From Treponema sp. (GTDB taxonomy: Bacteria > Spirochaetota > Spirochaetia > Treponematales > Breznakiellaceae): DNA of 62,303 nucleotides. Positions 42,279 to 51,069 of the stretch are shown one piece after another. Each line of letters opens with the position of its first letter. Positions within the stretch are counted from its first letter, which is position 1. The notes beneath the pieces were generated by a model. It was given only the letters and a program-made list of their open reading frames with translations, was not told the DNA's origin and did not search any database. A program made the position numbers and the translations under genes. The stretch is from NCBI GenBank assembly GCA_009785215.1, contig WQWU01000005.1, positions 1 through 62,303 on the forward strand, written 5' to 3'.

Positions 42279-44503
42279 AAAAACGTTTGAATAGGGTTTG
42301 TTCTGGCGTTTTTCTCCTTTTATCCTTCCTTTTTATGCCTTTTTTTTCCCTTTTTGCAGTAGAATTCAGCGATTTAACCCTATCAAATGACGACAGATTA
42401 CTATTTAGAGCTGATTTTCAAGCACAATATGCCATTTTTGTTACCAGACTAGCTGATATGTCGATGTTACAGCTTACCGCTTTCCCGGAAAAAATGTATT
42501 TGGTAGAAAATGGCAGATCGATTGTAGCAGTAAACCACTTTGGAGCAGTAAAAATACCAACAACCGGCGGACTTCCTGTTCAGCTTCCCGGGTACCCTTC
42601 CTTTACAGATGGCAATATACCGCTTAGGGGAAGACTGCAAGATTTGGCAGCATCCGGCGATGGACGCTGGATTATCCACATTGAACCAACAAGCCCAGGT
42701 TATGGAAATCTGCTTTTAATTGATGTTAATACAGGTGTTAAACGAACCATCAGCGAAAAAATGGAATTGCCAGGCGCTGATTTTCCTGTAAAGTGGAGTC
42801 CGGATTCACGATTATTTGTTTATGAAAAGAGCGGAAGACTCTTTTATTTCCCCATTTTAAGTGATATGTCTGCTTTGGTAGATGAACGCTTCAGAATGAT
42901 AGGACCCGGCGGAATTACATCTGTTTCATGGGGGCATCGCGGAGATTTTTACTATTACACGGGAAACACATTGTATCAGGTAATAAACCCTGAACTTTTT
43001 ACGCGTACAATTTACGGTGATTTTCTTTCAATCGGCAGGGTTGCCGCCGTTCTTCCCATTGAGTTCGATTTTGGTTTTGATCGATACTGGATTGCACCCG
43101 ATTCAAGTGCAATTTTAATAAACAAAAACGGCAAAGGGCTTTTCTTTTTTCCGCTGGGCAATAATTTAAACAATGCCGCAGAATCATCTTCATCTGCGCT
43201 TCTTCATATTCAACTTCCCTTTGGAGCAGAAAATTTTAATGTTTTATGGCCGGCTTCAGGAAAAATTACAGTAATTTATTCATTACGCGGAGAAATCGTA
43301 ACAAGACGTTTTGAAACCAGCGGAAATACTGTATCGGTAATTACACATAACAACCGTCCTTCTATGCCGAATGCGGCATTGTCTCCGGACGGAACAAAAG
43401 CAGTATTTTGGGGTGATGACGGAATTGAACTTTGGGATTATGAAAACTGGCGGCAGATTCAAAGAATAAGCCGCGAGCCGGTATTCTCCTGTGTTTGGCT
43501 GAATAACAGGCATATAATTATCGGGAATTCAAGATTTATAGAAGAAATAAATATAACTAGTTCTACATATCCGCGAAGAAGAATTAGCCTTTCCGGCGCA
43601 GCCGAATTTGGCTTTGAAGATACAAGGGTAAATCCCAGAATACTCGCAAAAGTGGGGAACGACTGGTTTGCAACAGATTCACGAAATTCATGGGTTCAGG
43701 TAAGCGGCATCCAACTGCGTCAGGTTTCTTTTTCTTCTGAAAATTTCCGCGTCTTTTTGGAATCAAGGTCTACAGGTCATTTCAAAAATATTCCCATGAT
43801 TCGCAGTACGCAAAATACAGGCACAACTTCTCTTGTAACAAGGCATTCTGCAAACAGTTCATATACATTAAACCGCCCGATGCAAATGGCGCTTTGTTTT
43901 GACCTTTATGATGATGATACGGGGCTGCACCAAATACTAACAGCGCTTCACCGTTACAATATTAAGGCTACTTTTTTCCTTAACGGCGAGTTTATCCGCA
44001 GGAATCCTCATGCCGCCGCCGCCATCGTTAATGCAGGGCACGAAACTGCATCCCTATTTTATGCTCCAATAGATCTTTCGGATACAAGATACCGCATTAC
44101 GCGGGAGTTTATTGCACAAGGACTTGCGCGTAACGAAGATGAATTTCACCGCGCTACAGGAAAGGAACTTTCCATTCTTTGGCATCCTCCGTTTTACCGC
44201 ACTTCCAGCGCAGTAAATGCGGCGGCGGCAGCTGCAGGTTATATAACTGTAGAAAGAAGTATAGACCCCGGCGATTATTTATCCAGAGAAGATGCATTAC
44301 GTCTTAATCTTCGTCAAATTCCGCCGGCAGAAATGATAGAACAGATCATTCAAAGAAGAATAGACGGCGCTATAGTTCCCATCCGTTTAGGCAGGCTTCA
44401 GGGCGGCAGAGATGAATATCTTTTTCAGCGGATAGATGTGCTTCTTGATGTTTTATTCCGTTCAGGGTACCAAATTGTGCCTGTATCATCGATAATCAGA
44501 TAA
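42275..44503 (+). CDS. Secreted beta-propeller protein with degenerate polysaccharide-deacetylase (NodB) domain
   Basis: The correct start is the ATG at 42275, which overlaps the previous stop and gives a classical signal peptide (basic start, hydrophobic core, cut near SLFAVEF). The frame is open from 42149 but that extension lies inside the previous gene. Residues about 30-540 contain WD40/TolB-like repeats (VKWSPDSRLFVYEK, NAALSPDGTKAVFWGDDG). Residues about 560-742 resemble NodB deacetylases (KATFFLNGEFIRRNPH, AGHETAS, LWHPPFYR). The metal motifs are lost, with FDLYDDD where FDDGP is usual and ASLFYAP where HSxxH is usual. It may bind rather than deacetylate glycans. Confidence 0.82.
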   Translation: MKKRLNRVCSGVFLLLSFLFMPFFSLFAVEFSDLTLSNDDRLLFRADFQAQYAIFVTRLADMSMLQLTAFPEKMYLVENGRSIVAVNHFGAVKIPTTGGLPVQLPGYPSFTDGNIPLRGRLQDLAASGDGRWIIHIEPTSPGYGNLLLIDVNTGVKRTISEKMELPGADFPVKWSPDSRLFVYEKSGRLFYFPILSDMSALVDERFRMIGPGGITSVSWGHRGDFYYYTGNTLYQVINPELFTRTIYGDFLSIGRVAAVLPIEFDFGFDRYWIAPDSSAILINKNGKGLFFFPLGNNLNNAAESSSSALLHIQLPFGAENFNVLWPASGKITVIYSLRGEIVTRRFETSGNTVSVITHNNRPSMPNAALSPDGTKAVFWGDDGIELWDYENWRQIQRISREPVFSCVWLNNRHIIIGNSRFIEEINITSSTYPRRRISLSGAAEFGFEDTRVNPRILAKVGNDWFATDSRNSWVQVSGIQLRQVSFSSENFRVFLESRSTGHFKNIPMIRSTQNTGTTSLVTRHSANSSYTLNRPMQMALCFDLYDDDTGLHQILTALHRYNIKATFFLNGEFIRRNPHAAAAIVNAGHETASLFYAPIDLSDTRYRITREFIAQGLARNEDEFHRATGKELSILWHPPFYRTSSAVNAAAAAAGYITVERSIDPGDYLSREDALRLNLRQIPPAEMIEQIIQRRIDGAIVPIRLGRLQGGRDEYLFQRIDVLLDVLFRSGYQIVPVSSIIR

Positions 44504-44505
44504 AT

Positions 44506-45636
44506 ATGACCAGCGAGAGCAAACAGCTTCTAGACTCTGTTTCTGAACTGATAAATAAAACTTTTCCTGTTCCTGCGCGTTTTCGCAGTAAACTTCCGTC
44601 TGATATTGCAGAACTTTCTAAACTGCTTACAAGCGAACGCGGAGAACGCTCTCTTTCATATTTAACTCGTCCGAATCTGCTTTCTGCTTATTTACATTAT
44701 TTTCTGCCATGGAATCTTTACCGTCTTTGTTTTTTATTGCCGTCTTTAAACATTCTTTTAAAACCGGATGATATAGTTACAGATATAGGATGCGGACCGT
44801 TAACTTTAACATCGGCGCTTTGGATCTCACGTCCTGATTTGCGCAATATTCCGCTTACAATTAATTGTATAGACCGCAGCAGTCCAGCGCTGGAAGCCGG
44901 AAAAAAATTTTTTTTAAACCTCTGTGAAAGTACCGGAGATCAAAAGAACCTATGGAAAATAAATATTATAAAAAAAGAAATAGATTTTAGAAAAGTATCA
45001 TTAAAAAACGAAAAACCTGCAGCTTTAGTCTGCGTTATAAATGTGTTTAACGAGGTTTACGAAAAATATTCTCATAATAATACAGAAAAGCTAAAGTTTA
45101 CCGCGGCGAATGCTGCACAATTACTGTATAACGAAGCTCTGCCGGATGCTTCAATTTTGATTGTTGAACCCGGAGTTCCTCAATCTGGGAAATTTATATC
45201 TTTTATCCGCAGTTCACTGTTAAAACTGGGGCGGGAATCAGTTTCCCCGTGCACTCACAAAGAAAAATGCCCTCTTGCAGGAAATGAAAAACGCTGGTGC
45301 CATTTTGTTTTTGACACAAGCAAAACATCCAAAGAGATTCTCCGTCTTTCCGCTGCGGCTAAACTCCCGAAAGATCGCCTTGTATTAAGTTTTATTTTTA
45401 CCGGCAAAACAATTAATGTTACTTCAGGTGCAACTCGCATTATATCGGATATTTTTCCGCTGCCCGGCGGTTTATTTGGACGTTACGGATGTTCAGCCCG
45501 GGGGCTTATTTTAGTAACAGGCGGGAAAAACCGCATTGATAAATTATCATCATTTGATATAATACCAGAAAACCATATTTCCATAAGCGGAGATATAGAT
45601 GTTAAGAGCCGCGCTCTAATAGGAATTTTAAAATGA
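44506..45636 (+). CDS. Rsm22-family SAM-dependent methyltransferase
   Basis: The 376 residues have the Rossmann SAM motif DIGCGPLTLTSAL near 100 and EPGVPQSGKFISFIRSSLL near 224. The cysteine signature (CTHKEKCPL, then WCHF) matches Rsm22 (PF09243), a putative ribosomal small-subunit methyltransferase that binds Fe-S. Its ATG follows the previous stop by 2 bases and lacks a Shine-Dalgarno site. It overlaps the next gene by 4 bases. Target and activity are inferred only from family. Confidence 0.88.
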   Translation: MTSESKQLLDSVSELINKTFPVPARFRSKLPSDIAELSKLLTSERGERSLSYLTRPNLLSAYLHYFLPWNLYRLCFLLPSLNILLKPDDIVTDIGCGPLTLTSALWISRPDLRNIPLTINCIDRSSPALEAGKKFFLNLCESTGDQKNLWKINIIKKEIDFRKVSLKNEKPAALVCVINVFNEVYEKYSHNNTEKLKFTAANAAQLLYNEALPDASILIVEPGVPQSGKFISFIRSSLLKLGRESVSPCTHKEKCPLAGNEKRWCHFVFDTSKTSKEILRLSAAAKLPKDRLVLSFIFTGKTINVTSGATRIISDIFPLPGGLFGRYGCSARGLILVTGGKNRIDKLSSFDIIPENHISISGDIDVKSRALIGILK

Positions 45637-46508
45637 TTTCACAGCCGTTATTCACGAGTATTCATAACCATACAATTTTTTGTGACGGAAAAGACGATAT
45701 AGAAACTATGTGTTATACAGCTTATAATAAGAAATTATTTGCTATTGGATTCAGCGCACATTCACCGATTGAAAAGCAGATTGGCAGAGAAAGCGGATGG
45801 AACCTAAAAGAAGAAAATGTAAAAAGTTATGTTTCCGAAGTACTTGCGGCAAAAGAACGCTGGAAAGGCAGATTAAATGTTTACCTTGGCTATGAAGCAG
45901 ATTATATCAAAGGCAGGCGTTCGCCTTTGGACAGTGATATAACATCTTTAAATCTGGATTATATTATAGGAAGTCTGCATTTCTTATGTCCGGAAAATAA
46001 TACAAAACCCTTTACCGTAGACGGACCAATAGAAGAATTTGAAAAAGGGCTAAACGAAGGTTTTAACGGAGATGCTCAGGCATTAATGCACTGTTATTAT
46101 GATACTATGCTGGAAATGATTAACGAGGGCGGTTTTGATATATTGGGGCATGCCGACCTTCTTAAGAAGAACTGTCAAAATAAAAATTATTGGCCGGAAA
46201 AAACAGAAATAAGCCGCCAAAGAGAAATTGCATGCGCTGCTGCAAAAGCAAACATTGTAGTAGAAGTAAATACAGGCGGGATTAACCGTAAAAAAATAAA
46301 TGATATTTATCCGTCATTATCCTTTTTAAAGATATTTAGGGAATTTAATGTTCCCGTAATAATTACTGCAGATGCACACAAAGCAATTGATATAGACGGA
46401 AACTATGAAATTGCACAAAAAACGCTTATTTTAGCCGATTTTAAGGAACATCTGCTTTTAAACGGAAAAATAAATGGAAAAGCCGTATGGAAAAAAGAAA
46501 AGTTGTAA
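45633..46508 (+). CDS. hisJ: Histidinol-phosphatase, PHP family
   Basis: This 291-residue PHP-domain protein has metal motifs HNHTIFCDG at the N-terminus, GYEADY near 88, GSLHF near 111, ILGHADLLKK near 170 and ITADAHK near 250. The pattern matches HisJ-type histidinol-phosphate phosphatases, which complete the penultimate step of histidine synthesis. No other his gene is nearby, so another phosphoester substrate is possible. It is translationally coupled (ATGA) to the Rsm22 gene. Confidence 0.88.
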   Translation: MISQPLFTSIHNHTIFCDGKDDIETMCYTAYNKKLFAIGFSAHSPIEKQIGRESGWNLKEENVKSYVSEVLAAKERWKGRLNVYLGYEADYIKGRRSPLDSDITSLNLDYIIGSLHFLCPENNTKPFTVDGPIEEFEKGLNEGFNGDAQALMHCYYDTMLEMINEGGFDILGHADLLKKNCQNKNYWPEKTEISRQREIACAAAKANIVVEVNTGGINRKKINDIYPSLSFLKIFREFNVPVIITADAHKAIDIDGNYEIAQKTLILADFKEHLLLNGKINGKAVWKKEKL

Positions 46509-46571
46509 AAATTCATGAAAAGTACTCGACTAAAATTTATTTATATACTATTCTATATTTAAGGAGATAAA

Positions 46572-46871
46572 ATGCCAAAAGGAAAAAAATCACCAGGAAC
46601 ATTACTCTTGGAATTTATTGACAAGTACGATTTGAACTGTAACTGGCTTTCTAAGGAAATCAAATGCAGTCAAACCGCATTAAGGCTTATCAGTCTTGAT
46701 AAGAGCAGGATTACAACATCTATTGCTGTACGACTTGCAAAATATTTCAGCACAAAACCGGAACTCTGGCTATTAGCACAGATGGATTTTGATCTGGCAA
46801 AAGCCGCCAATAATAAAACATTGGCAAAAGCGCTTAAAGGTATTTCAAAAGCAAGTAAAGCAAAACGTTAA
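46572..46871 (+). CDS. HigA-like XRE-family antidote or regulator (orphan)
   Basis: The 99-residue protein contains a helix-turn-helix (about 22-60) and the SIAVRLAKYFSTKPELWLLAQ segment typical of HigA/VapI addiction-module antidotes. A HigB toxin gene normally lies just upstream. Here the upstream neighbour is hisJ, so no toxin partner is visible. An AAGGAG site precedes the ATG by 5 bases, and a possible TCGACT-17-TATTCT promoter lies at 46526-46554. The tail is Lys/Ala-rich. A perfect terminator follows. Possible roles are a solitary repressor or a remnant antidote. Confidence 0.82.
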   Translation: MPKGKKSPGTLLLEFIDKYDLNCNWLSKEIKCSQTALRLISLDKSRITTSIAVRLAKYFSTKPELWLLAQMDFDLAKAANNKTLAKALKGISKASKAKR

Positions 46872-46880
46872 AATCAATTA

Positions 46881-46910
46881 GAGATAAAGGATTTTAGAAT
46901 CCTTTATCTC
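46881..46910 (+). terminator. Intrinsic terminator between higA-like gene and nth
   Basis: Perfect 13-bp stem (46881-46893 pairs with 46898-46910) with a 4-base TTAG loop, followed by TTGTTTTACTTTTT. It lies between convergent genes and may also stop transcription from the nth side. Confidence 0.9.
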
Positions 46911-46927
46911 TTGTTTTACTTTTTAAT

Positions 46928-47599
46928 TTACCTGGTTTTTATTACTTCGTTACGTTTACAGAAATCGGAAATAACACATAACGAGCAGAAAGGACTTATT
47001 GGGCGGCAGATTTTCTGGCCGTAGAGAACTAATAGGTAATTTATACGCCTCCAGTACTTTTCCGGTAATATTTCCCTTAATATCATTTCAGTTTCTTCCG
47101 GGTTTCTGCTTTTTAGCCAGCCGCATCTGTTAGATATGCGATGAACGTGAATATCTACGCAGATTGCATCGATATCAAATGCTTCACCCAGTACGAGATT
47201 TGCAGTTTTTCTGCCAACTCCCGGCAAAGCCAGCAATTCTTCCATTGTAGAAGGAACATTACCATTGTATTTTTCCAATAAAATATTTGCTATAGATTTT
47301 AACGATGCAGTTTTGTTCCGGTAAAATCCTGCAGGATAAATTAATTTTTCTATTACAGAATTAGATAAACTGTTTAATTTTTTGGGAGAATCGGCTTTTT
47401 TAAGTAATTTTTCTGAAGCAACAAGAGTTACTTCATCTTTTGTCCGCAAACTAATAATCGTAGAGACTAAGACAGCCCATGGTGATTTCAATCCAGAGGA
47501 TTGCTTATATTTTTCTGCAACAGTCGTAACTGAAGGATCAGAACCTGCAGCTTCATCCCGCCATTTTTCTAATTTTATTATTATCGCATTCCAATTCAC
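46928..47599 (-). CDS. nth: Endonuclease III
   Basis: This 223-residue DNA glycosylase/AP lyase removes oxidised pyrimidines. It shows the helix-hairpin-helix LPGVGRKTANLVLG with catalytic Lys, the catalytic Asp in VDIHVHRISNRCGW and a C-terminal [4Fe-4S] site (C-x6-C-x2-C-x5-C within CRPISPFCSLCVISDFC). The start is GTG at 47599, one base after the ispF stop, so translation is coupled. Confidence 0.96.
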   Translation of the reverse strand: MNWNAIIIKLEKWRDEAAGSDPSVTTVAEKYKQSSGLKSPWAVLVSTIISLRTKDEVTLVASEKLLKKADSPKKLNSLSNSVIEKLIYPAGFYRNKTASLKSIANILLEKYNGNVPSTMEELLALPGVGRKTANLVLGEAFDIDAICVDIHVHRISNRCGWLKSRNPEETEMILREILPEKYWRRINYLLVLYGQKICRPISPFCSLCVISDFCKRNEVIKTR

Positions 47600-47600
47600 A

Positions 47601-48077
47601 TTAATTCTTCTCTATTAAACATTGGGCGAAAGCTTCCACTGCTTTACCTTTACCAGCTGCACCTAACCCTTCGGCTGTTTTTCCTTTAACAAATATATTT
47701 TCTATTGCTGTTTCCAGAGCATCCGCCAATGACTTTCGGATATCTTCTCTAAACGGCAGCACTTTTGGTTTTTCGCATATTACAACACAATCAAGATTAA
47801 TTAATTTCCATTTTGCTTCTTTAACACGAGAATAAACAATTTGTAAAAGTTTCATTGAATCAACATCTTTGTATGCAGGATCTGAGGGCGGAAATAATTC
47901 GCCTATATCTCCAAGAGCAGAAGCTCCCAAAAGAGCATCAATTACAGCGTGAACAAGAACATCTCCGTCTGAGTGGCCGTCTTCTCCTTTTAAAAAAGGA
48001 ATTTCAATACCGCCAAGAAGGAACCTTCGTCCTTTTTTTAATCGATGAATATCATAACCCAGGCCGCTTCGTATCAT
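47601..48077 (-). CDS. ispF: 2-C-methyl-D-erythritol 2,4-cyclodiphosphate synthase
   Basis: This 158-residue enzyme of the non-mevalonate isoprenoid pathway has the zinc-binding GYDIHRL, the DGHSDGDVLVHAVIDALLGA substrate motif, and GDIGELFPP. The length is usual for IspF trimers. It overlaps the stop of the OppA-like gene (ATGA) and is followed by nth. IspD is not adjacent here, although it is in many genomes. Confidence 0.96.
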   Translation of the reverse strand: MIRSGLGYDIHRLKKGRRFLLGGIEIPFLKGEDGHSDGDVLVHAVIDALLGASALGDIGELFPPSDPAYKDVDSMKLLQIVYSRVKEAKWKLINLDCVVICEKPKVLPFREDIRKSLADALETAIENIFVKGKTAEGLGAAGKGKAVEAFAQCLIEKN

Positions 48078-49711
48078 TTATCTACCATTGCCACACCAGG
48101 CAGAGGACGGAAAGTTCTAAAAGACAAATATTTAAAAGGATGAATATCCAAAGCATTGGGAAACCATCCAGCCATCTCTCCGGTATCTACAATATTTAAA
48201 GCAGGGTTATAACAAATCGGCAGAACAGCCCCCCTGTCAAGTAAAAGTTTTTCCGCCTCAGCTAGAGTAAGAAGACGGTCAAAACCTTCTTCTATCATAG
48301 ATTTTTCAATTAACACTTCATAATCGGCATCATCAAAACGCGCATCGTTTAAATTGGAATCGCGTCTCCACATCTGCAAAAAAGCATACGGATCGGCAAA
48401 GTCACCTATCCATGTGCAGGAACCAACTGTATAATTGTCTTCTCTCATTGCCTGAAAGTATCTGTCAAAAGGTATAACTTCTACTCGCACGTTAAAACCA
48501 AGCAATTCTTTCCATGCATTAGCCATTATAAAACCGACTCGCGCTGCATCATGTGAAGGCGTTAAACGAATAACCAAATCCGGCAATCCCTGCATATTTG
48601 AATATCCTGCTTCGTTCATAAGTCTTTTTGCTTCTTCTATATTGGCTTCTGTTATTCCTTCAACTTCAGGATAACCTGTTATGGGAAAAATTAAAGTTTC
48701 TGCAGGCAGAAAATAGTTTCTGCGAATTTCTTCCCAAGGCAGAACAAGCGCCATAGCCCGCCTAACTCTGTGATCATTCCACGGTCTCTCGCTTGAACGG
48801 ATAAAATAATAGTGCGTTGCAAACATTATATTAAATTGAATACCAGAACGATCTGTTAAAGCGTCAATATTGACATCTCCCGCAATCCAGCGGGCTTCCC
48901 CTGAATTCCATAAAAAAGCGGCTTCATCCGGTGAGTTTGTAAATTTAATTGTTATTTTGTTAAATGTCACATTATAACGATCCCAATACTGATTGCATTT
49001 TTCCAATATAATACTTTCTTTTGTTTTACTGCTTATACGAAACGGGCCATTGGAAACAGGAGGTTCATTAGACCAATTATCATTATTTATCATAGAAGGA
49101 TGAATCGGGCTAAATGAATGATGACAGAGCATAGCAGGAAAAAATGCAGCAGGAGAAGCCAGTTTAACTATCAATGTTCTGCTATCAGCGGCTCTAATGC
49201 CGATTTTATCAATATCATTTGATATACCATTACGGTAATCGCGTGCTCCTTCTATTACATCAAAAAAACTTGAATAGGGCGACTCCCTGTCTGGTTCAAT
49301 AAGAGAAATCCATGCAGCGCGGAAATCTTCTGCACGTACAGGATCCCCGTTCCAAAAACGCGCATTCCGCCGAATCGTAAATGTCCACTGCATCTTATCA
49401 TCGGAAAGAACCCAACGTTCCGCCAAAGCAGCAACAGGTTCCAGTGTAAGCGGATGATAAGAAAAAAGTCCTTCATAAATCCCTGTGAATATTTGAGCTT
49501 CGCTTGCAAAATATGATTTTCTAAAATCCAGTTCTATATCATGCCGGGAAAATACAACTGTAAGTTCGTCCATGTTTTTAATTCCCGGACGCATGGCTGC
49601 AAATTCACTGCGTTCTTCTTCTGCCGCGGTTTCAATAGCCTGCGAACTCACACACCCAGCAAAAACCGCCACACAAAAAACAATTAACATCCGTTTCTTT
49701 AGCTTATACAT
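48074..49711 (-). CDS. OppA-like substrate-binding lipoprotein (SBP family 5)
   Basis: The ATG at 49711 gives a 545-residue protein with a lipoprotein signal (VAVFAGC). The extra residues of the frame up to 49747 precede a -10 box and are not translated on this view. The body is a peptide/nickel-type binding protein (RNARFWNGDPVRAEDFRAAW; RRAMALVLPWEEI). It would capture oligopeptides or similar solutes at the membrane surface. No ABC permease or ATPase gene is adjacent, and it is coupled to ispF instead. It may serve a transporter encoded elsewhere. Confidence 0.92.
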   Translation of the reverse strand: MYKLKKRMLIVFCVAVFAGCVSSQAIETAAEEERSEFAAMRPGIKNMDELTVVFSRHDIELDFRKSYFASEAQIFTGIYEGLFSYHPLTLEPVAALAERWVLSDDKMQWTFTIRRNARFWNGDPVRAEDFRAAWISLIEPDRESPYSSFFDVIEGARDYRNGISNDIDKIGIRAADSRTLIVKLASPAAFFPAMLCHHSFSPIHPSMINNDNWSNEPPVSNGPFRISSKTKESIILEKCNQYWDRYNVTFNKITIKFTNSPDEAAFLWNSGEARWIAGDVNIDALTDRSGIQFNIMFATHYYFIRSSERPWNDHRVRRAMALVLPWEEIRRNYFLPAETLIFPITGYPEVEGITEANIEEAKRLMNEAGYSNMQGLPDLVIRLTPSHDAARVGFIMANAWKELLGFNVRVEVIPFDRYFQAMREDNYTVGSCTWIGDFADPYAFLQMWRRDSNLNDARFDDADYEVLIEKSMIEEGFDRLLTLAEAEKLLLDRGAVLPICYNPALNIVDTGEMAGWFPNALDIHPFKYLSFRTFRPLPGVAMVDK

Positions 49712-49717
49712 ATCTAT

Positions 49718-49747
49718 ATTATAATACACATACTGACAAAGAAACAA
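49718..49747 (-). promoter_or_regulatory. Promoter of the OppA-like gene (leaderless type)
   Basis: Minus-strand TTGTTT (49742-49747), 18 bp spacer, TATAAT (49718-49723), 6 bases to the ATG at 49711. No Shine-Dalgarno site is present. Confidence 0.65.
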
Positions 49748-49756
49748 TACTAGAAG

Positions 49757-49862
49757 AGTTCTCGCAGAGGCGCAGGGTTCGCTGAGATAAGAAACTAGAT
49801 TTTAACTCTGCGTTCTCCGCGTCCCTACATTCCGAAGGAATGTTACGTCTCCGCGTGAAATC
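49757..49862. repeat. GCAGAG-rich intergenic repeat, copy 3 (inverted arms)
   Basis: One arm reads TCTCGCAGAGGCGCAGGG. A partly complementary arm follows with CTCTGCGTTCTCCGCG, and later GTCTCCGCGTGAAA. A small perfect palindrome, ACATTCCGAAGGAATGT, sits between. This is the fullest copy, with arms that could fold into a long imperfect hairpin. Confidence 0.65.
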
Positions 49863-49874
49863 TTTTTGTATCAT

Positions 49875-51056
49875 TTATTTCTTATTTTCAGTTATTACTT
49901 CGTAGTGGGCAGAAGTCATGTCTATGCCTGAATCACGGAAGCCATTCTGTATATTTTCATAAAGCATTGTATAAGTTTTAGGAATACGGCCGACATCTTT
50001 GGTATAACAATTAATCTGATAACATGCGTAAAAGTCATCCAGTTTTGTCTGTAAAACAAATGGTTTTGGTTTTTTCTGAATATGTTCTGTAACCAATGCT
50101 GCATTAATTAAAATGTCATTTACTGTCTGCCAAGGTGTTGAATAACCGACAGTAACCTCGGCATAAATAATTAATCCTTCTTCGTCTTCATCGGATGACG
50201 TATTGTAATTAATAATGCTTGAACCCAATATTATTAAATTGGGAAATGTTACATATTCATTTTTATGCGTTTTTAAACGCACTACCATAAGATTTTTTTC
50301 TACAACAAAACCTGTAATATCTTTTATATTTACACGATCGCCGATTTTAAACGGACGCATATATGTAATAACAAGGCCTGCGACAAGATTTCCGATTGCG
50401 CTTGTTGACCCAATGGAAAAAATAATGCCAATAAATACCGATACACCCTGAAAAGCTCTTGAATCGGAACCGGGCAGATACGGATAAATAATTGCAATTG
50501 TAAAAGCCCACAAGAGCACCTGTAATATTTTATATGTCGGCTGCGCCCACTCGGTATAAAAATGCGGCAGCTTTAATTTGCCTTTTTCTATCTGTAATGC
50601 AAAAAACCTAAGCGCTTTTAATACATAACGTGTAACAGTTGCAATAATAATAATCGTTATAAAATTGGGAATATACAAGACAGTTCCAACAGCAATGTTT
50701 TTTATCGGGTCCAGGATATAATGAAAAAGCGTCGATGCCAGTTCTCTTGTTGCCGGAAAAAGGCTGAATACAATCGGCAGCGTAATAAAAAGCTGAAGCC
50801 CGGTAATTATATATTTTAATAATCGTAAAAACTTTTCTATTAATCCAAGAACCTGCTTTGCACTTAATATTTTAAATTTATGTATAACAAATGGTTTTAT
50901 TTTATCGTTATCTTTGTTTTCCAGCCTTTTGTTAAATTGTTTAAAAAGAAACCAAACAAGCCAGATTAATAAAATCTGTCCGATAATAACAGCAAAAGCA
51001 ATTCCAAGCCTGTAAATATAAGGCATTTCTTCCAGCCATTCTAAAATTAATGCCAT
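49875..51056 (-). CDS. MscS-family mechanosensitive channel
   Basis: The 393 residues contain about four to five membrane helices. The MscS pore-lining segment follows (GSTSAIGNLVAGLVITYMRPFKIGDRV), then the beta domain (VEKNLMVVRLKTHKNEYVTFPN) and a C-terminal cytoplasmic vestibule. It releases solutes on hypo-osmotic shock. The long N-terminal membrane region makes it an extended MscS variant. It is downstream of thrC (13-base gap) in the same direction. Confidence 0.93.
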   Translation of the reverse strand: MALILEWLEEMPYIYRLGIAFAVIIGQILLIWLVWFLFKQFNKRLENKDNDKIKPFVIHKFKILSAKQVLGLIEKFLRLLKYIITGLQLFITLPIVFSLFPATRELASTLFHYILDPIKNIAVGTVLYIPNFITIIIIATVTRYVLKALRFFALQIEKGKLKLPHFYTEWAQPTYKILQVLLWAFTIAIIYPYLPGSDSRAFQGVSVFIGIIFSIGSTSAIGNLVAGLVITYMRPFKIGDRVNIKDITGFVVEKNLMVVRLKTHKNEYVTFPNLIILGSSIINYNTSSDEDEEGLIIYAEVTVGYSTPWQTVNDILINAALVTEHIQKKPKPFVLQTKLDDFYACYQINCYTKDVGRIPKTYTMLYENIQNGFRDSGIDMTSAHYEVITENKK

Positions 51057-51069
51057 GATAAACTCCTTA

